Numbered from the stretch's first letter, positions 45,996-54,908 are shown. The stretch is DNA of 64,000 nt from Winogradskyella aurantiaca (GCF_003362725.1 NZ_QKTV01000001.1:124001-188000), one strand, 5' to 3'. The notes: generated by a model from the letters alone, not told the origin. Made by a program: numbers and translations.

Positions 45996-47041
45996 CTCAA
46001 TAAGATTCGTTGTGCTGAAAAGCCTGGTCCAAAACTTAGCATTAAGCCATATTCACCTTTATTAATTCCTCTTTCTATAAATCGTTCTAAGACATATAGA
46101 ACTGTGGCACTACTCATATTTCCATACAGCCTTAAAACTTCTTTAGTATCATCAATATTTTTTCCCAAGTCACCAAACAGATCTTCAACCGTTTGAACAA
46201 TTTTCTTACCTCCAGGATGAAACACTAAATGTTGAATATCTGAAATACTAAGATCATTTTGCTCTAAAAATGGATGGATGATTGCTGGAAAATGATCTGC
46301 TATAGTTTGTGGTACTGTTTGATCCAAAACCATTTGTAATCCTGTATTTCGCAGTTTAAAGCCCATCATATGCTCCGCTTGGTAAAAGTGATACATGGAC
46401 TCATCGAGAATTTCAGGGCCTGTTTCATCCTCATAAGATGAGAGAATAACACTGGCGCAACCATCACCAAAAATTGCGGCGCTTACAATATTCACCATAG
46501 AATAATCGTCCAATTGAAATGTGGCCGTAGGAGATTCCATGGCTATAACCACAGCTCTCTTATTTGGATTAGCCTTAAGAAAGTTCTTTGCATATAAAAT
46601 CCCAGACACGCCAGCGGCACAACCCATTTCTGTCACTGGTAATCGCACAATATCCTCGCGCATGTTTAAACGATTAATTAAATATGCATCCAAAGAAGGA
46701 ATCATGATACCTGTACAACTTACGGTAATGATATAATCAATATCCTTAGCCTCTAAGTTAGCATTATCCAAAGCTTTTATAAGGGCCGCTTCAGCCAGTT
46801 TTATTCCTTCTCTTGTATAAATATCATTCTTTTCTTCAAAGGATGTTTTCAAAAACACTTCCTCTGCATCCATGATGGAGTAACGTCGATCCACGGCTGC
46901 ATTCTCGAATATCTTGAGCACCTTTCGCTTAAAGCGATCTTCCTGACCTTCTAACCATAATTCCACGAAGGGCAAAATGTCTTTGGTTTCACGCGTATAA
47001 GGAGGTAATTGTTTGGCGATTGCACTTATTTTTACGGGCAT
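45989..47041 (-). CDS. Type III polyketide synthase (chalcone/stilbene synthase family)
   Basis: Homodimeric CoA/ACP-dependent condensing enzyme of 350 residues. The catalytic triad is complete: Cys141 (TEMGCAAGVSG), His275 (LVFHPGGKKIV) and Asn308 (YGNMSSATVLYVLE). IFGDGCAS near 190 and the C-terminal LSFGPGFSAQRILL, the GFGPG-type loop, distinguish it from FabH. Bacterial homologues make alkylresorcinols, alkylpyrones or tetrahydroxynaphthalene. With an ACP-linked fatty-acid set, a methyltransferase and a flavoprotein in the same operon, a phenolic lipid or alkylpyrone is the best guess (inference). Product chemistry and starter cannot be read from the sequence. It starts 6 bp after the methyltransferase gene. 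Confidence 0.93.
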   Translation of the reverse strand: MPVKISAIAKQLPPYTRETKDILPFVELWLEGQEDRFKRKVLKIFENAAVDRRYSIMDAEEVFLKTSFEEKNDIYTREGIKLAEAALIKALDNANLEAKDIDYIITVSCTGIMIPSLDAYLINRLNMREDIVRLPVTEMGCAAGVSGILYAKNFLKANPNKRAVVIAMESPTATFQLDDYSMVNIVSAAIFGDGCASVILSSYEDETGPEILDESMYHFYQAEHMMGFKLRNTGLQMVLDQTVPQTIADHFPAIIHPFLEQNDLSISDIQHLVFHPGGKKIVQTVEDLFGDLGKNIDDTKEVLRLYGNMSSATVLYVLERFIERGINKGEYGLMLSFGPGFSAQRILLRW

Positions 47042-47047
47042 ATGGCG

Positions 47048-47767
47048 TTATTGCTTTTCTGTTTTAATAATCCATTGGTATCTAAATGCCCATTTCCATT
47101 TTATAACAAAAGGTTGGGCTAACTGTTTAGACATGTGTTCTAATTCTTCTTTTTTAAAGGCTCTTAATATTGAGGTTAAACCGTCCTGTTTTACCATATG
47201 GTTAGAAATGGTAATACCTAATAAACGAAATAACCCATAGGCTATTTCAGATCTTTGAAGGTCATTAACAACAATACCCAGATTGGACTGCTCTTTAAGT
47301 TGTTTGAGTAGTTTTAAGATTTCGATTTCTGAAAAATGGTGAAGAAAGAGGGTGCAGAGGGCGATATCACAAGTCTCTTCTTTAAACTGTTCTGAAAAAA
47401 TATCTTGGCTAGAATATTCAATCTCAGGATATGATTTAGATAGTTCTCTTGCATAGGCAATGGCATCCTTATTAGCGTCAACACCCAATAACCGAAACTT
47501 AAATTGCTGCTTCCTTCCATAATTGGCTACCTGTCTCAGCATATCGCCATGACCACATCCTAAATCTATAATCGTATAACTCTGTCCTTTCGTTCGATTC
47601 TTTAACAAACGGTCTATGCCATTAAGCGTAATCCTGTTTCCGCCAAGCCATTTATTGATACGACCTAGTTGATCCAATGTGTCGCGAAGTAGATCGCCCT
47701 GAATGGAAAAATCATCCATCAGTTCCTCCTCGTTACTTCTATATGTAGTATCTATAAACAAGCTCAT
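47048..47767 (-). CDS. Class I SAM-dependent methyltransferase
   Basis: Protein of 239 residues with SAM-binding motif I IIDLGCGHG (66-74), an acidic motif II (LLGVDAN) and motif IV region CDIALCTLFLHHFSE. It is soluble, unlike the membrane methyltransferase SrsB that acts on alkylresorcinols in Streptomyces, but the position between a type III PKS and a flavoprotein is the same as in the srsABC set. It may methylate a phenolic or pyrone oxygen or a carbon of the product. It overlaps the flavoprotein gene by 4 bp and ends 6 bp before the PKS start. Confidence 0.85.
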   Translation of the reverse strand: MSLFIDTTYRSNEEELMDDFSIQGDLLRDTLDQLGRINKWLGGNRITLNGIDRLLKNRTKGQSYTIIDLGCGHGDMLRQVANYGRKQQFKFRLLGVDANKDAIAYARELSKSYPEIEYSSQDIFSEQFKEETCDIALCTLFLHHFSEIEILKLLKQLKEQSNLGIVVNDLQRSEIAYGLFRLLGITISNHMVKQDGLTSILRAFKKEELEHMSKQLAQPFVIKWKWAFRYQWIIKTEKQ

Positions 47768-48900
47768 GCCTCTTTCATCGGTTTGCCGTGGGTCATTTTT
47801 ATAATTTGAGGAATCAAAAATGGGAAAACCCTCAAAACATTAAGAAGAAAGGCTGCTATTGAATCCTTTCGAAATAGATACGCAATTGTGTGCCCAACCT
47901 TAAGCCTAAAACTAAAGTTAGACTGCCATTTTCGTTTATAAACCGTTTCCAAGGCGCTTCTATCTGGTATTTCACCTTGAAGATAGGCAATAATGCAAAG
48001 TGATACTAATTGTGCAGACCTTATTGCCATTCCCATACCATTACCACATAGTGGATGAATCATTCCTGCTGAATCTCCACACATTAATATGTGGTTTTCA
48101 ACGGCCTCCTTTGTTTCAAAAGAGATTTGACTAATGCTTAATGGTTTCTCAAACTCAGGAGTGGTTTTTTGGTAGATCTCTTTCAAACGATCATTCTCAA
48201 AAAGTACTTTCTCTTGAAATTCCTCTAAGTCTTTATACTGTTTAAAAGACTCATAACTGGTAATATAACAAAGGTTAATATGATCATTCTCTACCTTGGA
48301 AACTCCACAATAGCCACCTTTAAAATTATGAAGCGCCACCTTGCTTTCTGGAAAATTACCAGAGACATGCATCTTTACACCCAAATAAGGTGATTTTCGC
48401 TTTATAAAGTTGCGGTCCATCTTAACATCCAAGTTGGATCGTTTTCCAAAGGAACCAATGACTAAATCTGCAGTAAGAATTCCTGAACCCTTTGTTGTTA
48501 AGATAAACTCATTATTCTCAAAGGAGGTTGAGGTTACGGTATCTTTTATCATGTTTACTCCCTTTGATTTGGCCAAAAGAAAAAGCTGATAATCCATTTG
48601 ATAACGACTCATCCCAAATCCACCAAGCGGCAGTTTGGCTCTAATTCTTCTATTAGATCGTGTTGTTAATTCAAACTCACTAATTTTTTTAGCGCCAAAT
48701 TCAAAGGGGTCAAACCCAAGTGATTTCAAATAAGGCAATACCTCGTTTGAAATGTATTCCCCACAGACTTTGTGTTTAGGATAATTGCCTTTTTCAATTA
48801 GTGTTACTAAACTCGCATGTTCTGATAGGTGAATGCTAGCGCATAAACCAGCTAAGCCCCCTCCAATAATAACAATATTTGAATTGGGTTTGTTTGTCAA
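47764..48900 (-). CDS. FAD-dependent oxidoreductase (geranylgeranyl-reductase/monooxygenase type)
   Basis: Flavoprotein of 378 residues in the PHBH/geranylgeranyl-reductase superfamily. The dinucleotide motif GGGLAG is at 13-18; KVCGEYIS (44-51) and CGDSAGMIHPLCGNGMGMA (second FAD motif) match the reductase-like branch. The C-terminal ~40 residues are hydrophobic with a run FLLNVLRVFPFLIP that may bind the membrane. In the type III PKS context it could hydroxylate the aromatic ring (as SrsC does) or reduce a double bond of a lipid chain; the sequence does not decide. It overlaps both neighbours by 4 bp. Confidence 0.85.
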   Translation of the reverse strand: MTNKPNSNIVIIGGGLAGLCASIHLSEHASLVTLIEKGNYPKHKVCGEYISNEVLPYLKSLGFDPFEFGAKKISEFELTTRSNRRIRAKLPLGGFGMSRYQMDYQLFLLAKSKGVNMIKDTVTSTSFENNEFILTTKGSGILTADLVIGSFGKRSNLDVKMDRNFIKRKSPYLGVKMHVSGNFPESKVALHNFKGGYCGVSKVENDHINLCYITSYESFKQYKDLEEFQEKVLFENDRLKEIYQKTTPEFEKPLSISQISFETKEAVENHILMCGDSAGMIHPLCGNGMGMAIRSAQLVSLCIIAYLQGEIPDRSALETVYKRKWQSNFSFRLKVGHTIAYLFRKDSIAAFLLNVLRVFPFLIPQIIKMTHGKPMKEA

Positions 48901-49400
48901 GGATTTAAAAAATGTACGACTTTTACGGTTACTGTTTTCCCTAGGAAACCACCACCTCCAACATCAAAATCACGACGGTTGATCTCAAACTCTGACTGGA
49001 ATGTTTCACGACCTCCTTCGGTTATTCTCCTTCCTCTAATGGTTATAGACCTGGTAGTGCCCTTGATACTTAAATCGGCATTTATTTGGTAAGCATTATT
49101 TCCTAAAGGCTTAACAGAAGTACTTTCTAATAGGATTTGAGGGTATTTTAATGCATCAAAATAATCCTCTTCCAATAAGTGTTTATCTCTTTTGGTGATT
49201 CCAGTTTCTATGGTGGCCACCAATACTTCGCCCTTAATGTCGGTTATATTACCCAAGCTATCCTGACCCAAACTGACCTTTGATTTTGAGAAAGCACCAT
49301 CAACATCAATTCCAAAGTTTTTAATGACAAAACTTATCTGTGTATTCTGAGACCACATTGAATGTGTTAGAAATACAAGAATAATTAGCATTAACCGCAT
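48897..49400 (-). CDS. Secreted YceI-like lipid-binding protein, first gene of the T3PKS operon
   Basis: Protein of 167 residues with a signal peptide (MRLMLIILVFLTHSMWSQ, cleavage near residue 18) and a YceI-like lipocalin fold: ISFVIKNFGIDVDGAF at the start, the FDALKYPQILLEST motif near 85 and the C-terminal VTVKVVHFL. YceI proteins bind long polyisoprenoid-like or other amphiphilic molecules in the periplasm. Its gene leads the operon and overlaps the flavoprotein gene by 4 bp. The most economical role is to receive or shuttle the lipid product in the periplasm (inference). A 68-bp gap separates it from the preceding GreA-like gene; no clear promoter box was found in it. Confidence 0.85.
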   Translation of the reverse strand: MRLMLIILVFLTHSMWSQNTQISFVIKNFGIDVDGAFSKSKVSLGQDSLGNITDIKGEVLVATIETGITKRDKHLLEEDYFDALKYPQILLESTSVKPLGNNAYQINADLSIKGTTRSITIRGRRITEGGRETFQSEFEINRRDFDVGGGGFLGKTVTVKVVHFLNP

Positions 49401-49468
49401 GTATCAAAATGTTTGAAATCAATGAAGTTACGGCAGAATTAGCAGTTAATAAAAAAGGAAGATGAGTT

Positions 49469-49918
49469 TTACAGAATTTTTATAATTTCCTGAGTTTCAT
49501 CTCTGAAAATTACAGTTTCTCCAACTCGCTTAGAAAATAATAACTGGCCGATAGGTGTATTTAAAGATATGGCATAATAGGAAATTCCGTCTGCAGAAAT
49601 TTTACCGGCACTTATAGAGATAAAATAATTAGCTTTATTAGTTGTCACTATACTTCCAAGGGCCACAGTATGATTGGTTTTATCAATTCTTATTCTCTTT
49701 AGAATGTTACGTTGTTCCTCAACTATCCTTAACTGGTTTCCCAGTTTCTCACGTTCTAATTGAATCATAGCACGGCCCGTTTCATGTTTATCACCTGCAC
49801 TACTCTTGGTTTCAGAGTTCAAACTGTTTTCAATATCAAGAATAGAATTTTGGAGAAGCCGAAGGCGCATACCAACCAAATCGCCACATTGTTCCAAAAG
49901 TTGTTTTTTTATGCTCAT
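49469..49918 (-). CDS. GreA/GreB-like protein with coiled-coil N-terminus
   Basis: Protein of 149 residues: an N-terminal helical hairpin (about 1-75, with LEREKLGNQLRIVEEQRNIL) and a C-terminal beta domain (ALGSIVTTNKANYFISIS..., SPIGQ-like NTPIGQLLFSKRVGE) that matches the C-terminal domain of transcript cleavage factor GreA. The hairpin carries the acidic/polar tip SAGDKHETGRAM. It therefore may bind RNA polymerase's secondary channel, as Gre, Rnk or DksA-like factors do. The chain resembles flavobacterial entries often labelled 3-oxoacyl-ACP synthase; nothing here supports that name. It overlaps the oxidoreductase gene by 4 bp. Confidence 0.72.
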   Translation of the reverse strand: MSIKKQLLEQCGDLVGMRLRLLQNSILDIENSLNSETKSSAGDKHETGRAMIQLEREKLGNQLRIVEEQRNILKRIRIDKTNHTVALGSIVTTNKANYFISISAGKISADGISYYAISLNTPIGQLLFSKRVGETVIFRDETQEIIKIL

Positions 49919-51030
49919 GTTGTCAGATTAGCCAAATCTTTGCCAACAGCGCTTCCAATAGCAATCCCCATTCCGCCCAGTCGCACACCACAAAACACCC
50001 GGTTATTTATTGCTTTTATAATTGGTTTCTTTTGATGCCCAACACCCATAATTCCTGACCATCGGTGTTCAACTTCAAAATGTATATCCTTAAGGATTAC
50101 CTCTTTTAACAAGGTTTCAAGCCTTTCTTGAACTAAATCCGTCAGGCCAAACTTAGCTGTTTCCTCAGTTTTAAAATCGAGATTTCGTCCTCCACCAAAT
50201 AGAATACGATCATTTATATTTCTAAAATAATAATAGCCTTTGTCCAAATGAAATGTTCCCTTGATTTCCATGTTTGGCATCGGGGTTGTCATAAGGACTT
50301 GGGCCCTTGCAGGAAGAACTTCTTCCTGGACTAGCTGCTGGGCAAATCCGTTGGTGGCCACCATTAGATAGTTTGTGTTGAATTCAAAATCATGGGTCAA
50401 CAGAGTAACTTGATTCGCTTGTTCAGTATATTTAATGAGCTGACAATTATTAATAATTAGAATGTTTTCAGAATAGGCCTTTTTTATTAAGGCTTGCATC
50501 ATTTTACCAGTATCTATCTGGCCTTCAAATTTGTTAAAACTATAATTATTGACAATCCCGTTGAACTTAAATGCATTGGGTTTTAGTGAAAATACCCCCT
50601 CAGAGAAAAGAGGTTGAAGCAATTGATTGACTTTAGGGATTTGGGCGACACATTCTTCATAGAAGGCCTGATCCTCTTTAAGGAAAAGTTCATAACCGCC
50701 TAATTCCTGATAATCGATAGCTTTATCACCTAAATTAGATCTAAGATATTGTATACCTTGCACCCGCTGATGGACTAATTTAAGCACCTCTTCCTCAGAA
50801 TGGTGATTAAGGTCGTCCAGAATTTCACTTAAGCTCCCAAAACAAGCAAAGCCCGCATTCTTGGTACTTGCCCCCTGTGGAAACATACCTTTCTCTAAAA
50901 TCAGTATTTTGGCGTTTGGGTGGAGTCGGCGTAATTCAAGGGCACAGCTAAGCCCCACAATACCGCTACCCACAACTGTGAAGTCTACATGGTTTAACCA
51001 GGATTCTATTTCCCAAAAAGATAAGCTCAT
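49915..51030 (-). CDS. FAD-dependent oxidoreductase, DAO family
   Basis: D-amino-acid-oxidase-type flavoprotein of 371 residues: the FAD motif VVGSGIVGLSCALELRR starts at residue 20, a second glutathione-reductase-like part covers the middle, and GVRLGGMGIAIGSAVGK near the C-terminus is the family's closing motif. DAO members oxidise amines of small substrates such as glycine, sarcosine or D-amino acids; the substrate is not evident. It is 10 bp downstream of a hairpin terminator for accC, so it has its own start of transcription or depends on read-through. It overlaps the GreA-like gene by 4 bp. Confidence 0.83.
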   Translation of the reverse strand: MSLSFWEIESWLNHVDFTVVGSGIVGLSCALELRRLHPNAKILILEKGMFPQGASTKNAGFACFGSLSEILDDLNHHSEEEVLKLVHQRVQGIQYLRSNLGDKAIDYQELGGYELFLKEDQAFYEECVAQIPKVNQLLQPLFSEGVFSLKPNAFKFNGIVNNYSFNKFEGQIDTGKMMQALIKKAYSENILIINNCQLIKYTEQANQVTLLTHDFEFNTNYLMVATNGFAQQLVQEEVLPARAQVLMTTPMPNMEIKGTFHLDKGYYYFRNINDRILFGGGRNLDFKTEETAKFGLTDLVQERLETLLKEVILKDIHFEVEHRWSGIMGVGHQKKPIIKAINNRVFCGVRLGGMGIAIGSAVGKDLANLTT

Positions 51031-51060
51031 AATTAAAAAAAGCTCCTAAAAATAGGAGCT
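51031..51060 (-). terminator. Terminator after accC
   Basis: Perfect stem AGCTCCTA / TAGGAGCT (51041-51048 with 51053-51060), loop AAAA. On the minus strand it is followed by TTTTTT (51040 down to 51035); on the plus strand by seven T. The accC stop lies just beside it. Confidence 0.9.
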
Positions 51061-51065
51061 TTTTT

Positions 51066-52415
51066 TTAATCTTCTAAAGGCTTCATTTCAAAGTCTTCCA
51101 TAAACTTAGTCGTATAATTACCTGCCAGATAATCAGGATGGTCCATTAATTGACGGTGAAATGGTATGGTTGTCTTAATTCCTTCAATAACAAACTCATC
51201 TAAAGCGCGCTTCATCTTATTTATGGCCTCCTCACGTGTCTGAGCAGTTGTGATGAGCTTGGCGATCATAGAATCGTAATTTGGAGGTATGATATAGCCA
51301 GCATAGACATGCGTATCCAATCTTACACCGTGCCCACCAGGAGCGTGAAGTGTCGTAATTCTTCCTGGAGACGGTCTAAAGTCGTTATAGGGATCCTCAG
51401 CGTTGATACGACATTCAATCGAATGCAGGTTTGGTGTATAGTTTTTACCAGAAATTGGGACGCCTGCAGCTACTAAAATTTGCTCACGAATCAAATCGAA
51501 GTCAATTACTTGTTCCGTGATTGGGTGCTCCACCTGAATCCGTGTATTCATTTCCATGAAATAGAAATTTCTGTGCTTATCTACCAAAAACTCTACAGTA
51601 CCTGCTCCTTCATATTTAATATATTCAGCAGCTTTAACGGCGGCTTTACCCATTTTATCACGCAATCTTTTGGTCATAAATGGAGACGGTACCTCTTCTG
51701 TTAGTTTTTGATGGCGTCTTTGAACAGAACAATCGCGTTCTGATAAATGACAGGCTCTTCCACGAGAGTCACCTACTACTTGTATCTCGATATGTCTTGG
51801 CTCTTCAATCAGCTTTTCCATGTACATGTCGTCATTACCAAATGCAGCCTTGGATTCTTGTCTAGCAGAGTCCCAGGCTGCCTTTAGATCTTCTTCTTTC
51901 CAAACAGCACGCATCCCTTTTCCACCACCACCAGCGGTAGCTTTTAACATGACTGGATAACCCGTTTCTAAGGCGATTTTTTTACAAGCATCGAAATCAG
52001 GAATAATGCCATCACTACCAGGAACACAAGGAACACCAGCAGCCTTCATAGTAGCCTTAGCTGTTGCCTTATCTCCCATTTTAGATATCATTTCTTCAGA
52101 AGCACCGATAAACTTAATGCCGTGCTCTTCACAAATCTTAGAGAATTTGGCATTTTCTGATAAAAATCCATATCCCGGATGTATCGCATCAGCGTTAGTA
52201 ATTTCGGCTGCTGCAATAACATTGGACATCTTTAGATACGATTCCGGGCTAGGAGCTGGTCCTATACAAACCGCCTCATCTGCAAACTTAACATGCAGAC
52301 TATCCGCATCAGCAGTAGAATATACAGCTACGGTTTTAATGCCCATTTCTTTACAGGTTCTAATAACACGTAGTGCTATTTCTCCCCTGTTAGCAATCAA
52401 TATTTTCTTAAACAT
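51066..52415 (-). CDS. accC: Acetyl-CoA carboxylase, biotin carboxylase subunit
   Basis: ATP-grasp enzyme of 449 residues that carboxylates the biotin on Acc[25 protein letters not shown] at the N-terminus, the Gly-rich ATP loop [12 protein letters not shown] near 160, the E-x-N metal motif [18 protein letters not shown] near 285 and the C-terminal [11 protein letters not shown] are standard. It is the third gene of fabH-accB-accC, 70 bp behind accB. Pyruvate and propionyl-CoA carboxylases share this domain; length and accB next door settle the call. Confidence 0.96.
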   Translation of the reverse strand: MFKKILIANRGEIALRVIRTCKEMGIKTVAVYSTADADSLHVKFADEAVCIGPAPSPESYLKMSNVIAAAEITNADAIHPGYGFLSENAKFSKICEEHGIKFIGASEEMISKMGDKATAKATMKAAGVPCVPGSDGIIPDFDACKKIALETGYPVMLKATAGGGGKGMRAVWKEEDLKAAWDSARQESKAAFGNDDMYMEKLIEEPRHIEIQVVGDSRGRACHLSERDCSVQRRHQKLTEEVPSPFMTKRLRDKMGKAAVKAAEYIKYEGAGTVEFLVDKHRNFYFMEMNTRIQVEHPITEQVIDFDLIREQILVAAGVPISGKNYTPNLHSIECRINAEDPYNDFRPSPGRITTLHAPGGHGVRLDTHVYAGYIIPPNYDSMIAKLITTAQTREEAINKMKRALDEFVIEGIKTTIPFHRQLMDHPDYLAGNYTTKFMEDFEMKPLED

Positions 52416-52485
52416 TTTGATTCAAGTTTGAAGATTAATATCCACCTAAGTGGAATTCAAAACCTATTCAATTAAATGAATATGG

Positions 52486-52971
52486 TTAAGACGGGTCTAC
52501 CATGAACAATGGCTGGTCAAATTCAACAGGAGATGCATCATCAACCAGTACCTTTACAATCTTACCTGATACCTCAGACTCGATTTCGTTAAAAAGCTTC
52601 ATCGCTTCAATCACACAAAGAACATCCCCTTCTTTAATTTCAGTACCTACCTCTACAAACACAGGTTTGTCTGGAGACGGTTTTCTGTAGAACGTTCCAA
52701 TAATTGGTGACTTAATAGTAATATATTTTGAATCATCTGCTGCCGCAGCAGGAGCTGCTGGGGCCGCTGGTTCAGCAGGAGTTGCTACTGGAGCTACAGG
52801 AGCAGCAGGAACTACTGGAGCTGCCGCCATTGGCATTTGCTGAACAATAGTTGTTTCTGAATCTTGTCCGGTTTTAATGGTGATTTTTACATCGCCAGTT
52901 TCCAGTTTAACCTCACTTGCGCCTGATTTTGCAACAAATCTGATTAAATTCTGAATTTCCTTTAAATCCAT
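52486..52971 (-). CDS. accB: Acetyl-CoA carboxylase, biotin carboxyl carrier protein
   Basis: Carrier protein of 161 residues. The N-terminal helical part (MDLKEIQNLIRFV) is the AccB signature; an Ala/Pro-rich flexible linker spans about 48-78, and the biotinyl domain has the target Lys125 in VIEAMKLFNEIE. It is located between fabH (26 bp) and accC (70 bp). Confidence 0.96.
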   Translation of the reverse strand: MDLKEIQNLIRFVAKSGASEVKLETGDVKITIKTGQDSETTIVQQMPMAAAPVVPAAPVAPVATPAEPAAPAAPAAAADDSKYITIKSPIIGTFYRKPSPDKPVFVEVGTEIKEGDVLCVIEAMKLFNEIESEVSGKIVKVLVDDASPVEFDQPLFMVDPS

Positions 52972-52997
52972 AATGTTGGTTTTGTTAGTTAAAATAG

Positions 52998-53993
52998 TTA
53001 AGAATTATAGGCCCACTTGTAATACAAAGCGCCCCAGGTAAATCCGCCACCAAAGGCAGCAAATATTAGGTTATCTCCTTTTTTCAGTTGTGATTCATAA
53101 TCACTTAAAAGTAATGGTAAGGTAGCAGAAGTGGTATTTCCGTATTTCTGAATATTCATCATCACTTTTTCATCTTCTAGATTGATTCTGTGAGCAGTAG
53201 CATCAATAATACGCTTATTAGCCTGGTGTGCTACTAACCAATCAACGTCGCTGTTAGTTAAATTGTTGCGTTTAACCACTTGTTCTGCAACATCGGCCAT
53301 ATTTGAGACAGCGTTTTTAAACACTGTTTTTCCATCTTGAAACACATAATGAGACCCTTCATTAAAGGTCTCCTCTGTTATTGGATAGGATGACCCTCCG
53401 TATTGTGCTCTTAAAAACTCGCGACCAGAACCGTCACATCTCAGCAATTCATCCTGTACACCAAAACCTTCTTCGTTTGGCTCAAATAACACAGCACCTG
53501 CACCATCTCCAAAAATAATACAGGTTGCTCGGTCCTTATAGTTAATGAAAGAAGAGTTCTTATCTGCTCCTATTAAAAGTACTTTTTTATAACGACCAGA
53601 TTCAATGTAAGAAGACGCTACGGACATACCATACAAAAAGCTTGAACAAGCAGCCTCTAAATCAAAAGCAAAAGCGTTTGTCGCACCAATTTCAGTAGCC
53701 GTATATGGGGCCGTTGCAGCAGCCTTCATATCGGGAGTTGCTGTTGCAACAAGAACAAGGTCTATGTCTTTGGGATCCACACCCGACTTAGATAGCAAAT
53801 CCTGGGCGGCATTAATGGCAAGAAAAGAGGTGCCTTTTCCTGGCTCTTTTAGAATTCTACGTTCTTTAATTCCAGTTCTGGTGGTTATCCATTCATCGTT
53901 GGTGTCCACCATGGTTTCCAGAATCTGATTTGTTAGTACATAATCTGGAACGTATGATCCTACAGCTGTAATAGCTGCTGTTATTTTACTCAT
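52998..53993 (-). CDS. fabH: Beta-ketoacyl-ACP synthase III
   Basis: Starts fatty-acid synthesis by condensing acyl-CoA with malonyl-ACP. In 331 residues it has Cys116 (LEAACSSFLY), the WLVAHQANKRII His motif near 245 and YGNTTSATLPLLL with the catalytic Asn near 275. The GGGFTWGALYYKW C-terminus is FabH-typical, unlike the type III PKS at 46 kb that has a GPGFS loop. It heads the fabH-accB-accC unit, separated from rpmF by a terminator. The 171 bp upstream contains two poly-T/poly-A rich stretches but no exact TAnnTTTG box. Confidence 0.95.
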   Translation of the reverse strand: MSKITAAITAVGSYVPDYVLTNQILETMVDTNDEWITTRTGIKERRILKEPGKGTSFLAINAAQDLLSKSGVDPKDIDLVLVATATPDMKAAATAPYTATEIGATNAFAFDLEAACSSFLYGMSVASSYIESGRYKKVLLIGADKNSSFINYKDRATCIIFGDGAGAVLFEPNEEGFGVQDELLRCDGSGREFLRAQYGGSSYPITEETFNEGSHYVFQDGKTVFKNAVSNMADVAEQVVKRNNLTNSDVDWLVAHQANKRIIDATAHRINLEDEKVMMNIQKYGNTTSATLPLLLSDYESQLKKGDNLIFAAFGGGFTWGALYYKWAYNS

Positions 53994-54121
53994 TATTGGC
54001 GTTTAAGTTAAAAACTCGGTTTTGACGAAAAATGCTCGTTTTTGGTCAAAAACCCCTCTTTTTTGGCAAATAATTATGCAAATTAAGCAGTTTTTGACAG
54101 ATTCAGGAAATTATAACAAAA

Positions 54122-54145
54122 AAAACGCCCGTTACCGGGCGTTTT
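54122..54145 (-). terminator. Terminator after rpmF
   Basis: AAAACGCCCG (54122-54131) pairs with CGGGCGTTTT (54136-54145), loop TTAC. On the minus strand TTTTTTTTG follows. It lies 20 bp behind rpmF and separates yceD-rpmF from fabH. Confidence 0.9.
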
Positions 54146-54165
54146 ATTATATGCGTGCATAATAC

Positions 54166-54366
54166 TTATGCTACATTTTCTTCCTGAGTATTGTCAATTA
54201 AAACCTGACCTCTGTAATATAACTTACCTTCGTGCCAGTGAGCTCTATGGTATAAATGTGGCTCACCAGTAGTTGGACAAGTAGCAATTTGCGGTGCAGT
54301 GGCTTTATAATGAGTTCTTCTCTTGTCTCTTCTTGTTCTAGAAATTTTTCTCTTAGGATGTGCCAT
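54166..54366 (-). CDS. rpmF: 50S ribosomal protein L32
   Basis: Small basic ribosomal protein of 66 residues. The start [20 protein letters not shown] is diagnostic. The four-Cys zinc ribbon of the canonical form is not present: only Cys30 ([17 protein letters not shown]) is left, with His residues after it, so it appears to be a zinc-independent type. The acidic tail is NTQEENVA. It lies 8 bp after yceD, the usual yceD-rpmF pair. Confidence 0.96.
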   Translation of the reverse strand: MAHPKRKISRTRRDKRRTHYKATAPQIATCPTTGEPHLYHRAHWHEGKLYYRGQVLIDNTQEENVA

Positions 54367-54374
54367 CTTAAATG

Positions 54375-54908
54375 TTATTTATCCGTTAATAGTTTTTTTA
54401 ATGAATCCCACCGGGGATCTTTATAATCGTCGTTGTTTTCGTTGTCTGTGTTCTTACTTGGACTTAGTTCTTCTAATTTGTCAAGAATGTCTGATTTCAA
54501 TGTCCCATCTTCAATACCTGGATGTACTTTTTTTAATGGCATTGCCAATACAATCATTTCATAGATGTATTGGGCGGCATTAATTTCGTATTCACCATGA
54601 GGAATAATGAGTATTTCTTCATTATCATCATTGTATTCCTCTCCAAACTTCACAACCAGTTTCAACTGGTCTTCTAATGGTAATTCAAATGGTTCGTTTG
54701 TTAGGTCACAATTGACATTCACATGACCGTTAACCGAGAATTCCAACTCCATAAGTGTTGTTTTTTTCTCAAAAACCAGTTCCACCAATAAATTGGCGGC
54801 ATTGAACTCATTATAATCTAAATCCTGAAAGAACGTATTATCTATTTGATAATCAAAATGGTGTTTTCCAATTTTCAATCCTGAAAATGAAATGCTGTAT
54901 GCCTTCAT
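54375..54908 (-). CDS. yceD: YceD/DUF177 family protein
   Basis: Protein of 177 residues of the DUF177 family, encoded next to rpmF in many bacteria and linked to 23S rRNA or ribosome assembly. The start at 54908 ([10 protein letters not shown]) is preferred because GGAGGG stands about 9 bp upstream; Met codons at 54917 and 54929 are also possible, and longer versions are excluded by a promoter box at 54940-54947. The middle has the [14 protein letters not shown]-type motif ([14 protein letters not shown]) that in relatives has paired Cys; only one Cys is present here. The C-terminus [15 protein letters not shown] is the family hallmark (PRW). Confidence 0.9.
   Translation of the reverse strand: MKAYSISFSGLKIGKHHFDYQIDNTFFQDLDYNEFNAANLLVELVFEKKTTLMELEFSVNGHVNVNCDLTNEPFELPLEDQLKLVVKFGEEYNDDNEEILIIPHGEYEINAAQYIYEMIVLAMPLKKVHPGIEDGTLKSDILDKLEELSPSKNTDNENNDDYKDPRWDSLKKLLTDK

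Noticed and set aside
45989-47041. FabH-type synthase instead of type III PKS
   Set aside because: Cys-His-Asn would fit both, but the C-terminal GPGFS loop, IFGDGCAS and the overall pattern match the chalcone synthase family, and the true fabH is at 53 kb.
40403-49400. Flexirubin or aryl-polyene pigment cluster
   Set aside because: There is no aromatic ammonia lyase, no DarA/DarB pair, no set of several ketosynthases and no glycosyl- or acyltransferase; instead a type III PKS is present.
52006-52431. Plus-strand frame of 141 codons opposite accC
   Set aside because: Antisense to the conserved biotin carboxylase; the composition is a by-product of its codons.
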